Source of the DNA: Tulasnella sp. 424
Lineage: Eukaryota; Basidiomycota; Agaricomycetes; Cantharellales; Tulasnellaceae
Direction: 5' to 3'
NCBI GenBank assembly: GCA_019633425.1
Contig: WSUB01000173.1
Span: forward strand, 20,520-84,519
Length of the DNA: 64,000 nucleotides
Shown here: piece by piece, positions 41,759-52,681 of the stretch
Layout: each line of letters begins with the position of its first letter
Numbering within the stretch: position 1 is the first letter of the stretch
The notes under the pieces: generated by a model
What the model was told of the DNA's origin: nothing
The model's input: the letters and a program-made list of their open reading frames with translations, nothing else
Database searches by the model: none
Position numbers and translations under genes: made by a program

Positions 41759-44700
41759 CTACCGTCGTCCAAGTCGAGTGTTTTGAGGATGTACAGCTGT
41801 CTCGGGGTCATCTCCGATTTGGGTGACTTCTCTTGAACCTAACTGCTCCACAAAGATCCATTTGTTGCGATCAACGACGCGGCCCACCAGGCACTGAAGT
41901 GATTGGATATCAATCACTTCAAGCGGATCAAACGTGTTGGCGTGACACACGACTTGCTCAGCACCGTTTTGTCCAGTGGGACGGATTGGTAAGACAGCGG
42001 CGAGTGCAAGGGTTTCGGGTGTTGTGATCCTGAGCGCTGCGCATGGGGGAATTTTGAGGACGAAAAGGCTCTGTAGTTGGCCATAATAGTCTGCTTCGAC
42101 GTCAACCCCGGCTGGAGCCCGATTCCTTCGATGGAAGTGGCGATCTTGTAGCACAGTATACTAATACGACGATTTAGAGTGTAAGTTAAGAACCCTGAAA
42201 TGCGGATCTGATAGTTCACCTTCACGAATGTCATATCTCGCCTTCCTGGTCGGCTAGGGTCTTTAATAAAGTCTAGCGCATGCATCATATCTCCGTCGTT
42301 TAGCCACTGTAATTTACCCCAATGAATTGCACTCCGTGGAATTAAGGATTTGACGTCTGAACGCCGTGCGTTGAAGCGAGTGGCGATGTGATTGACGAGA
42401 CGATCAGAGATGAGGTGCGAGAATATCCGAGTTTCAGATGGAGCTACAAATACGGAGTTGGGATCTTCAAGGAGGCGGTATAAAAACCGAGATTGTTGGA
42501 ATTAGAGTGAATGAAAATAGAGGACATCGACGCTTACATCCAAGGACTTGTACTCCTCGTTGTTCGATATCACGACGCTTTCGCAAGTCGAGGTTTTTGC
42601 GGAGGCCATAGAGGATTTTGATTTGATACAGCTGCGAGAGCTCGGTTACCCGTCGGTCGATGCTAGCGTAGGGGAACCGGCGACTCTTGATCGCAGGGAG
42701 GAGAGACCCGCAGAAACGTTCCATAGGAAAGGCCCAGTAACACCACACGGGTCCCATCATGCGAACGCTGTCGGAAATATGCAGTAGAGCGTGTATTGGT
42801 AAAGTGCATACTGGGAGGCGCTGCAGGTCTTCTTGGAGATAGATTCTGTATCGCAGCCGTCAGTCCTCAGCGTTATTCGAAAGAGAAGCCGCGCTCACCG
42901 TTCGTATTCTGTAACCCATTCAGCGAAACCATTTTTGAGTCTGTCGACATCTTCAAAGCTGATTTCCCGACTTAGACATTTGTTAAGGAGTGAGACTAAA
43001 CGTGTGAAGTGGGTGTAATAAATCAGTTTCTTGAATCGCTTTCGCAAGAGTGCTGGAGCGAGGTACATGCACCATTGGGACCACGACTCGGCGATGAAGT
43101 GGCTCCGCTCTTCAGCGATATTTGGAACCCTGCATCCGAAGGCTGAAGGGATTGAGTCCCCTGAGATCTTGCAAGCCTCGCCAATCGCGCTCCAGATGGT
43201 TTTGTCAAGACCGTATTCCTCCTTCCCTTCGTCAAGGTTTTTGTAGTCGCCACACCATAAATTGGCAAGGGTTTTGACGACGTTTTCCCACACCACATGC
43301 ATAAAGTCGTACGGAAATGATTGAGGAAAGCGGAGAGAGGAGAGTTCAGCAAGGATGGGGTAACCTTTGATGCCAGTGGCAGTCGCCCGACGTTTCTCTT
43401 CGGCATCATTGGCAGAGGAGACAACGAAGCTGGCATGGCTCATGAACTGAGAATGGGTTCGAAGAGGAAGGTTTAAGGGATCGTAGCTTTCCCCATTTGG
43501 TCTCCAGAGAGGGGTGTAGAGGGTGGTAATTTTAGAAGGTGGGGGGATGCGAATACCGGTGATCATGCACATCCGACAAGGGCGACGGCCGTTGTGCCCT
43601 TTCATCTGCATCAACTTCGCCACCGCAGGAATATCTCCGAACGCAAGTAAAATGTATGCATGAAGAGTAAACGACTCTTCTTTCACGGCATCGAAGGCCG
43701 TAATCCCTTTTGCCAATGTCTTCATCTCCTCCACAAGTGGCCAGAGGAAAGAGTCGGTGTCTTTCACTTGCTTCGGGCCAGGTATGACGCCGACGCAGAG
43801 TATGTTGTCCAAGTGAAATCGTACTTCTGGGGGGAGATTGTAGTTGAAAAGGATGATGGGCCAACACGTTTGCTTCCGACGCTTGAAGGGGCAGAAACCA
43901 TCGAAGGAGAGACCAAGCGCGATATCCCGGTCATCGGAGAAAAAGCTGTGGCCGAGGCTTTCTTCGTCAACTGTAACTGGCTCGTCCAGAAGCGATAGGT
44001 AGTGCTCTCCATCGAAGACATCAATGATGTCTTCCCAGTCGGCGGCGGGATCGTTCGGGTCTGGCGATGACAACTTGAAGAGTGAGCGGTACATGAGATT
44101 TGTGACTGTGTCCGGGTTTCGAAACCACTGCTTGAGTCGAGGTATAAGCGGCTGGTAGTTGAAAATCTTCACAGGCTTTCCATTTCGGTCGTAACGAGGC
44201 TCCCGGCAGTACGGGCAATGGTTAAGCTTTGCATACTGTCCAGTGAAGCAGCAGCATGACTTGCGACAGCAGTGGTACTGGCGAGGGCGAACACCGGAGA
44301 GCTGGCTAATCCGACGCTGTAGAACATCGATTGACGGCACACTACCCTTCAACCGTCGAAAGCTACGAGGGAGCTTGAGGTAAGCGTTGTCGCCGAGGTG
44401 GGTATCGACTTTGTAGTTAAACGCTTCAAAGTAATCCATATCATCTTCGGTGACGTTCCGCGCTTAGAAATTATAAAGACATGGGTAAGGATCTCGTCAA
44501 TTCGATGGAAGATGTGAGATAAGGAGGAGTAACTGACCTCGCTTCACCGCTTCAGCATTAAAACAATCGTTAAGCTTCTCCTCTGCCGAGACCCGCGTCG
44601 AAACGCCTTGAATCCACTCCACATCGTCATCCGAATCTGAATCGAACTTGCTATTGTCAGAGAGGACGCCTTCCAGCTCGAATTCTGAATCCGCGGCGTC

Positions 44701-45276
44701 GGAGTCGCTGCTGGCATCTACAGTGTCGTCGTCGATATCGGGGACTTCCTCCAGCTCAACTGGCGGGCGTCGTGGGCCAGTGCGCCGGTACTGGTAAGTC
44801 CGGAGATCCTCCATTGGGGCCATATGCTCCGGCTCGGGTTGTGAATTGACGCCGAATTCATCTGGATGACTGGTAAAGGGACTCTGGCTCCGCGCCGACG
44901 CATTTGAAGGCGAGCACGACCAATGAGCCCGGTGCCCCTGCGTTGAAGGGCCAGGATCACCAACTGCCGGTAGATCAAGAGGAGAACTGTGATGAGTTGG
45001 CGAGTTGGTAGGAAAGCGTATAGACGACATTGAAGAGCTGGTCGACAGAGCAGGGGTTGGGGATCTTCGCTGCGGGCGGGGCAGGCCTCAAGCTCCTCGA
45101 GAAGGGAGACTGCCTTTCTTTTTGCGGCCTGACCTCACGTTGGATGCCTGGAGAGTGTGATTTGCCCGGATAGCCAAGGTTCCCATACCTGCGAGATGTC
45201 TCCTCTGTGTCTCAAGGGTCTTGATTAGCCCAGGACAACCGCACGCACACTTGAATGGTGGAAGCTTCTTTGTCAT
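41759..45276 (-). pseudogene. Tnp2-type CACTA transposase
   Basis: Exons read from ATG 45276: an N-terminal zinc-finger-like segment (CACGCPG...RRHLAG), an acidic linker (45030-44497), an intron, the main exon 44439-42899 with Tnp2 features (HCPYCREPRY, LGLSFDGFCPFKR, GDIPAVAKLMQMKGHNGRRP with CRMC), an intron near 42832-42898, then GPVWCYWAFPMERFCG and a C-terminal domain ending at 41759. An in-frame TGA at 45088-45090 interrupts the first exon; it would fit CGA to TGA. Otherwise close to complete at roughly 1,000 residues. It cuts and inserts the element. Confidence 0.9.
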
Positions 45277-45857
45277 CGCCGCTGGCGGGTGTCGGGTCTC
45301 AGCTTGGACTGACAGAGAGTAACACGAGGTACGTACTTGTACAGGAGAAGCAAAGAGATATCAAATTAAGTGTTATGATAAGCAAGCGGTAGAAATCGAA
45401 GTAGTTGGATGGTAGAGTGGGAAAGGGGAGTGAGGATTGCTACAAGGGTTCAGACGTCCCAGAACAAAGGATCTTGAGGAAGCTTGGTTGTATTTGCTCC
45501 TAACACATTCTATTTCATCGCCGACTGATGCCTTCCCCCCCTCACAACGTAATGTTCATACACCGTGTCTGGATCATCTCTGTTCTGTATTACTATGCAT
45601 ATCCACAATAAACTCGTGGGCTTTGCCGCTTCTCGCAATATGTTATGTCCACCAGCCGCCTTCGCTGGGTTCGCCAGCTTCGAAACCAGTTCGGTCCAAC
45701 AGTTCATCGACTCTCAAATTTGAACCTCCGTTTCAGTACAAGTAGCACTGGAGTATCGGGCCTGATTAGAGGTGAGCTCTCTTACCCTTCTTTGTTGCTC
45801 GACGCTTTATATTGTGGTCGTCTTCGAAAGCTCAATAATCGCCCGCGTCCAAGCCCC

Positions 45858-47086
45858 ATGTCGACCTTCAACGATACTAGCAGCTCTGACCGTATGTAGC
45901 CAGCTCTAAGCCTATTCGCCTTTATTACTGATAACAAATACAAATTTATCGAACTTCAGGATCCGCTGGTTCTGCCGAAGCGTTGCATGGCCATGATTTA
46001 GCACACCATGTCACAGCCAAGCCATTGGAACTTCAGTACTCCGAGCTCGTCGCAATCCACTTCGGATCTTTTGCTCTATCTAGGGCCCCTTTGATGACCC
46101 GACGAAAGGCAAAGAAATTCGTCAAGTACCTATGGTCCATCACCGCTGGTCTTCTACCTTACGAAGGTCCGGTTCAACTGCCTCAAATTTCATTGCAAGA
46201 TATAAACTATGTACGTATTAAGCGAGATATTCTATTCTCATTCCACTTCCCTCATTCTATTTGATGGTTTTAGGCCATATCTTACGCTAATTCCCTCATT
46301 AAACGAGGGAAAGCAGCTGCAAGACTGCTTGCTATTGCGGATTTCGACGCACTCACGCGAGACCTACCCTGAGGATGATTACAGCTTTCTCTGCAGCAAT
46401 ATGAGTGGAGGTCCCCTTGAAGATCATCCTTCTGTGAGTATTTTTTTCCAGTTCACCCACTTGTCTCGTCAGCTTATTAATTCGCAAACAGGCCAAATAT
46501 GGACCGTTTCGTCATCCCGCAATAGGGATGATCATTTGCCGCATGCTTACCTTCGATTCGAAAGGTGATATATGTCTCTCCGGCGCGCATTTTTACCCCA
46601 AGATGCCAAAATCGTTGATTCTTTTGGTCTGTGGTCTGGTATGTGATGGTGTTTGCTATATCCAAGTCGGCTGTCTTCTCCTCACATTTAGACTCCTTCC
46701 TAGATCCGATTCGCCTTGGACGAACTCAGTACCGGTGCCTACCTCAAGCTGAGCTTTACAGAGTGGGCTCAAGACTACTCGTGGGCCGACCTGCAGGAGA
46801 TCTGGAGCGCCACCGAAGAAATTGACGCGGGTGAATATCTTAACCGCACTCAGAGGGATCTTGCTGTGCAGCTCAGGTAGCGTACATCTTTGGCTTTTGC
46901 TTACCAATGACATAGAGCTAAACCAAACGATCTCTCACTAGAGAGTCGATCGAAAACTCGCGTCACCCGATTTTAGACTCGCCGCCTCCTCGACCACTGT
47001 TTCCTTGGGACCAACCTGCCAGCAACAGTCAAACCGACGATGAAAGCAACGTTGAGAACGATACCGACGCAACACTCGTGGACTAG
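45858..47086 (+). CDS. CACTA accessory protein, resembling the agaric DUF6532 type
   Basis: ATG 45858 (MSTFNDTSSSDR). Introns 45892-45959, 46211-46273, 46434-46491, 46639-46703 and one from 46877 to about 46941. It ends DATLVD at TAG 47084-47086. The motif AKYGPFRHPAIGMIICRML in mid-protein resembles the KYGPFRHPAI block I associate with DUF6532 proteins of agarics. A 1-nt frameshift is needed near 46368 (LTRDL / PEDDY). It is divergently arranged from the transposase, sharing an intergenic region near 45300-45850. The function is unknown; being carried inside the element suggests a transposition helper or regulator. Confidence 0.65.
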
Positions 47087-47653
47087 CCATTTTTGATACC
47101 CTATAACTCGAGCTATCTTTATAATATATTTGGTGTATGCTTCTTCTGTGTGACTGGTTTCTACATCGTCTTTTGCGCGTTGCACCCTGAGGCTGTCTTC
47201 GAGTCGAAGCCAAACATAGAATAATTCCCAGCGTCTATTCCACTTTCGCCCAACAAACTCCTGCCCGCCAACACCTCCTCCAGTGCCACTCTCTTAGTTG
47301 ATCTAAATCAGGGGCTCGACTCTGTTACCTAGGAATGCCATACTCAATGTCGTCAACCGTCGCCAACACCACTCAAGGACTCGGCAGCCAGTCAACGTTG
47401 AAACAATCGCCATGAGCCTTGACTTGCAGCCCCTCATCTCCCCGCCTGGTCAAACCATCAAGGGTAAATAATACTGGCATCGGCCAGTCGAGAGAGTGAC
47501 TGTTTTTCATTTTATTTAAAGAGTAAGTACTTATTTGAAGGAGTCGAGGCAAGTGCTTACTCCCTCTTCCCACCTGTCGCTCTAATCCACCTTTCTTCCC
47601 TAACTTTCATCGAACGAGTCCATCCCCTCATCCCCTCATTCTCACTATCAACC

Positions 47654-49333
47654 ATGCCCACCACCAGGACGTCCGCTGCCTCCGCACCAACCGGTCAAGT
47701 TAATACTAAAGCCAAGAACTCTAACAAATCCAAGACTCCCAAGACCGCGCCCCCCGCAAGCAACACACATGTCGAACCCCTCCCCTCCCCACCAGCCGAC
47801 AACTCTCGTCCTAAGAGAGTCACAGCCAAGCAATCTGCTAATGCCAACCAAACCGCCAGCCAACCTGCTCAACAACCAACTGCACGCAAGAGACAAGCAG
47901 GTCAAAAGGACCACCCACCGCGCATTGCCCCCAACGCACCCGAACTTGATTCAGAGGTCGAAGGTCAACCACCAGCTAAGAGACTCAAGACCAAGCCTGT
48001 CAAAGACGTTGCAGCCCAGGCAAACCCTTCTAGCGGCAAGAAGAAAGGAACTCCCAATGGCTCTCTTCCAGTCGCTAAGGAGAACGTGCCACCTGCACCC
48101 GCGACGGCAGCTAGCAAGTCAAAGCAAAAACCTACTGCAGCGGAACGTCATGAGCAGCAAGTGACCGAAACGGACAATGACGGTGAGGATGCATTGGACG
48201 TGACCTCTCGCCAGCATCGATTCTTACACGTACCTTCACAGCTCTTGCGAGACGCATTAAGGAACTTGAAGGTTCGTCTTAATCTCAACTAAAGACGTGT
48301 CTCGGTTACTAACGAATACTATTTCTTCTTCCCCATTTAGCGGAGAACTCCAAGCAGCGATCAGTTGTCGAACGGCTCAAGCGTAGGACCAAGCGCCTCG
48401 ACAAACAAGTAACTCAGCATGCCGCGTCCAGAGCCTATGGCGAAACAGATCAGACCATCGATGAGCCCGACGAGCCTTCATATAATCTTCAGGAGGAGAT
48501 GGGTCTAGGAAAAGATTACAAGACTTATGCGAGAATTCAGGTGAGCGCCCAAGCGATCCTCTGCGAATATTCCCTCTTAACACGTCATTATTCATTGTCC
48601 AGAGAACCGTCCGAGATCTCTCCAGACGTCTTTTAGATTTCGACAGGCCTTGGAAGGCTCAAGATGCTATTGTTATTGGCGATCTTTTTCGTGCGGTAAG
48701 TGCCACCGTTCTATCACTTTCTTTGATTGGATTCCTCGTTACTAACACATTCATCGACTCTAACAGGCTGCCGAGAAGGAGCCCTTCCTTAGCCGCTTTC
48801 GTCAACACTGGGCAACGTCAAAATTCGTTCAAATGTACCTTCGCAATACCCGGAGCTACAATTCCAACATTGACAATCCAACCAGCGATGTCGGGCGTCG
48901 GAGAATTGGGAATACTAAAGTAGGAGCACGCGAGGCTGGACTTCCCAGTCCAGATTTGTCGAAGAAGAAAAAGTCAACACCGAGAGGTTCAGTCAAAGCG
49001 ACGTCAAAGGAAACTGCCAACAAGTCCCGTGCCTCAACATCGTCGGCCAGCAAGACTCTGAATCCCTCGGCTACCGCGGCCAACCCGCTTAACAAAGCTA
49101 CCAACATTCAACGCAGCAGCATTGGCGAGGACGATGAGGAGGACTGGGACGAGGGCTTGGACGAGGACCAAGATCCGTCAGACGATGAGGTCGAAGGTGA
49201 GAGAGCGGGTGAAATTGAAGGCGAGAACAAGGAAGACGAGGGCGACGAGGACAGAGATGGAGGAAACTATGGTGGTTATGACGATGACGTGGACGACGGG
49301 GCTGCGTTTTCTGACGGATGCGCCAATGAGTGA
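47654..49333 (+). CDS. CACTA accessory protein with basic N-terminus, coiled coil and acidic tail
   Basis: ATG 47654 (MPTTRTSAASAPTGQVN). The long N-terminal Lys/Pro/Ala-rich region includes KRLKTKPVKD. Introns 48273-48341 (approx.), 48541-48602 and 48696-48766 join LARRIKELEAENSKQR (coiled-coil pattern) to LLDFDRPWKAQDAIVIGDLF and FLSRFRQHWATSKFVQMYL. The C-terminal half is Lys/Ser-rich then strongly Asp/Glu-rich, ending at TGA 49331-49333. One frameshift near 48200-48230 seems needed. No known domain. The charge layout suggests a DNA- or chromatin-associated partner, by inference. Confidence 0.6.
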
Positions 49334-49688
49334 ATCGGGTTTCATGCCCCGATTAATCGTTCTTAGATTTCATTTCGCTCGAGCCTGTATTTCATACTTT
49401 TGCTTTCTCTAAAAGATTGATTTTGCTCTTTTTTGGATATGATTGTCAGCGGCGCGTGATGAGTTTCCGTCTTCCCTAAGCTGGAAATCAACCGTACTGT
49501 CTGGAATTCACTCTCACGATGTATGACAGGCGACCCAAAAAACATAATGAAATCTTTCTACTATCTACTGAAACATGCAGTATGAAATTCATCAACAAAT
49601 GTGGAATTTCACCCCTGAAAAAGGTGAAATTTAAATTAGCGTAGGTATGAAACGTTGTTGGTTTTCAGGCCGGCCGGTCCGCTCAGTG

Positions 49689-51509
49689 TTCCACGTTGAT
49701 AAGGCCACGCACTTCGTTACGCTGATGAAGTTTAGACCCAGCAGATCCTTTCAGATTTCCAGTGACATGGCGGAGTTTAATTAATATGTGCAACGCTTTT
49801 TTCTCGTCAGGGGTTGAAGGTTTTATTGACGGGTTAGACTCCAGCTTTTGAGCGAGAGAAGCAAAGACATTCGGAGGGATTGACGAAATTTCGCTGGCTA
49901 CTTGTTGTCGATGACGTTCTTTGCCGCGAAAACTCAACGTATGGTTGACTTCGGCTTTAGCGATAACATTCCAACATATATAAGCAAAATTTGCATCTTT
50001 CTCAAATGGGGATTTATGAAGTTTTACTAAATGCTGCACTTGGCGTAACAGGGAAGTCTTGGTGCGATGGTGGGGATGGTTTAGCGCACAAAGGCCCCAT
50101 GGATCCAAATGAGGAAATTCAGAAGTCAAGAAGGCCTTGTCATAGTCGGCCATAGGTTTCAACGATGCTTGATACTTAATAAACGGTTTTCCTCCTCTAC
50201 ACCAACTCAAAGCCTGAGCTTTCATTTGAAGGTAGTTCTGGGGCGTGTGGTCGCCGTTTGTGTATCCTACGGATTCCATAAGGAGATCCTCTGTTCCGTC
50301 ATCATCTTGTCTCTCCAAACTAAAATTACAATCTGATTAATCAGCGGTAGAGCTTCTAACAGCTTCAGAGAGAGTGGTAAAGCCAATTTCTATGGCCCTT
50401 GGTACAGCAGTATCTTTCTCTTTATCTTCTGCAGAAAAAAGCGAGTCCAAGTTGTCTTGACTAAATTGTGTGCCAGAGGCCCGATAGTAAGAGTTTTCTT
50501 GTAGCAGAAAGTCAAGAAGAGTTCGAACGATACTCTTAGATACCATTATAGGACTGAGCTTGGCAATGTTTTCCATAGTGGGCTTCGATTTCCCGACGAA
50601 TAAAGCACAAACAGCCTCATTTATTTCGTTAAAAGCGGTGGAAGCAAACGGCGAACAGCCGAAGGATCTTGAGGTAATATAATTGTATTGCCCTTAGAAT
50701 AACCTTGTGCAGTGGAACGGTCAATAGCGAAACCTCGAGACAGATCGGCTGTGAAGCGGAAGGTGATTCTACTAGCTCTACACAGAGAAACCATGGTTAA
50801 GTCTGAAACCGACGCATTTTCAAACGCAAATTTGACATCAGAAGGGAGGCACTCATACGCAAAATAGTAATTGTTTGCTAGAGCGAATTCTGGCATGTGC
50901 GGCTCGTCCGTCTCAACAAGGGAATTGTAACATGGGGTACACATATTAACAGGGCCAAGTGTATCTAGAGAGTGCATTCCAGGCGGATATGGGACAGCGT
51001 CTTTATACACTTGCAAATTGTAGCTGGTCGGTAAAAGGTCCTGAGGTATCGCTGGATTGACAAGAATCCCAAAGTTTATTTGATCAGCCTCGACTACGTG
51101 AACATCATTAGGATAGCAAACTGTTTGGCAAACGCCACATGGGTGTTGAATGAACTGGGAACGGTGCATAGCCTTCTGGAAATCAGAGATAATTGAGTGC
51201 TTCAAAGTGTCAGAACAAAGGCGAGGAAAAGCCTCGCCTGTGACATGTGCATCGTGCAACCAGGCATCTTTGGATTCGTTATAACGATTACGGTGGGATG
51301 CCGCATCTTTCTCCCATCGGCACTTGGTTTTGCTGGCATCCTCGGTCTGACATGCTTTACGCTTTCGGTCTTTTTCGGCAGGAGCAGGGGGTTTTCCTCC
51401 CGCAAACAGCCTCGCCTGTCCAACCTGGAATAAAAACACAAGAGGCGCTCTCGGGGGGGTGAAGGTGAGAGAGGAGTCTCTGTACTTGTTCCTTTTTCGC
51501 AGATGCGGC
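49689..51509 (-). pseudogene. Helitron N-terminal region
   Basis: Two main blocks. 51439-50621 contains KCRWEKDAASHRNRYNES, a Cys motif (HPCGVCQTVCYPNDV), MCTPCYNSL and AFENASVSDLTMVSLCRASR. 50318-49692 contains FPHLDPWGLCALNHPHH and ends RNEVRGLINV at the CACTA junction, where GTPSLF continues at 41318. This is the usual order in fungal Helitron proteins before the HUH motif. Stops and frame changes occur between the blocks (about 50320-50620). Gypsy B borders it at 51509. Confidence 0.82.
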
Positions 51510-51854
51510 TGTCACGATCCTAGCCTAAACGATAAGATAAGATACTGGTTGGGACTCGGGCATGACCGAATACTCGTTGCAACCTTGAGGCATGTACTCA
51601 TATGCTCACTCAGCGCCTCATGGTAACCACACAGTCATTACTCAGACGACGCGCAAGCGATTCCATGACGTTCCTTGATATTCCATGACGATCTTTATAT
51701 ACCAGCCTCAGTGAGGAGGGTTGTTCCTCACTTTGCCTCTTGTATTCTATCTACAGCAAAGCCTCTCACGAATACGACAACTTACACCTCTACTCTGTTA
51801 CTTCTTGACTCTGAGACCAGCCTCGCGATAAGGATACTCTATCGGAGTCTGACA
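51510..51854 (+). repeat. 5' LTR of gypsy B
   Basis: 345 bp, starting TGTCACGATCC. It lacks 19 bp present in the 3' LTR around the ACGCG...CGTAAGCGATT segment and has a few substitutions. Confidence 0.95.
51696..51738 (+). promoter_or_regulatory. LTR core promoter and hairpin of gypsy B
   Basis: TATATA at 51696-51701. Hairpin GTGAGGA...TCCTCAC at 51711-51731. ACTTTGCCT at 51730-51738, 34 nt from the TATA start, is complementary to the primer site. Confidence 0.7.
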
Positions 51855-51856
51855 TT

Positions 51857-51865
51857 AGGCAAAGT
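51857..51865 (+). promoter_or_regulatory. Putative self-primer binding site of gypsy B
   Basis: AGGCAAAGT, two bases after the LTR (TTAGGCAAAGT), is the exact complement of ACTTTGCCT at 51730-51738. It differs from the A/C site (AGGCGGAAT) at three positions, each compensated in the LTR. Confidence 0.72.
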
Positions 51866-52159
51866 CACCAAAGGTGTACCTTGTCACCCTGGAATCCTCG
51901 GCCCTTTCGTACAAAACCAACTCTCCTGAAACCTGGGACGGGTTCACCTTCAGACAGGAACCCACCGACCTCATCGACCATCTCGAGCACTCTATCAAGA
52001 ACCCTTACTGGAATAAAAGTGAAAGGCTCTTCTTGCGCAACCACCTCGCGATTCTAAAGCATCTTCAACGTATTTCTAGTGGCACCTCTCGCAGTACGTA
52101 TCGCCAAGAAACAGCAACAGCACAAACCAGCAAAACAGACCGCACGAAAGGTCGTCCTT

Positions 52160-52681
52160 ATGCTCACCAACAAACAGTGGGAGCAAAGGCTTAAAGAACG
52201 GACCAAGAAGTGGGTTAGTGAAAACTACCGAAGAAACGGACTAAGGATAGTAATCTCTGCCGACGAACCCAAACCCGACCTCGATCTCGATGATATTATC
52301 GAAGAATTAGAAGTGCAACTCTTGGTCGAAAGAATAGAAACCATTCCAGTAGACCAGTCCAACCTTGGGATCCCTCTCGACCGACCAACCTATATCCCAA
52401 GAACCTTCGGGGGCAACGTCCTCAACCAATGCCACATTGCAGCAAAAAAAGCAAACCAAAACCAAGAAGTCTTCTACGCCGACGTCAGCAAACTTACTAG
52501 GGTTCAGAAGAGATTACTCCAACTCAACTTCCCCTATTCGTACTTCTCGTTCGACGAACTCAAGTTCTTCATCCCTTACGAACCGACCCCGCCACAGTAC
52601 CATCAAGCCTACCACATCCTCCCCCTTGACCATTTCATCTACCGACTACGAACACCATGGATACAAGCTTTGACGCAGTAG
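52160..52681 (+). CDS. ORF0 of gypsy B, about 173 aa
   Basis: Frame with first ATG at 52160 (MLTNKQWEQRLKERTKKW). A related-looking stretch in another frame (51874-52080, no ATG) may be its displaced N-terminal part. The C-terminus contains FFIPYEPTPPQYHQAYHILP and LDHF, aligning with the ORF0 end of gypsy A (IPYVPTT...AYQVLPAD). The stop at 52679-52681 lies 25 nt inside gag (ATG 52657). Function unknown. Confidence 0.68.
   Translation: MLTNKQWEQRLKERTKKWVSENYRRNGLRIVISADEPKPDLDLDDIIEELEVQLLVERIETIPVDQSNLGIPLDRPTYIPRTFGGNVLNQCHIAAKKANQNQEVFYADVSKLTRVQKRLLQLNFPYSYFSFDELKFFIPYEPTPPQYHQAYHILPLDHFIYRLRTPWIQALTQ

Larger units (their letters stand above)
41322..49688. mobile_element. 8.37-kb CACTA (CACTG) element with three genes, TSD TTC
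   Basis: Left end CACTGTGCAGGCC at 41322. The right end reads inward on the minus strand as CACTGAGCGGACC from 49688. TTC flanks both ends (41319-41321, 49689-49691). Subterminal GCTGAAAT-type repeats lie at 41340-41500, with GTGAAATT-type motifs at 49540-49665. Cargo: Tnp2-type transposase (minus), a second gene at 45858-47086 (plus) and a third at 47654-49333 (plus). It disrupts the Helitron gene, whose frame is restored when the element and one TTC are removed. Confidence 0.95.
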
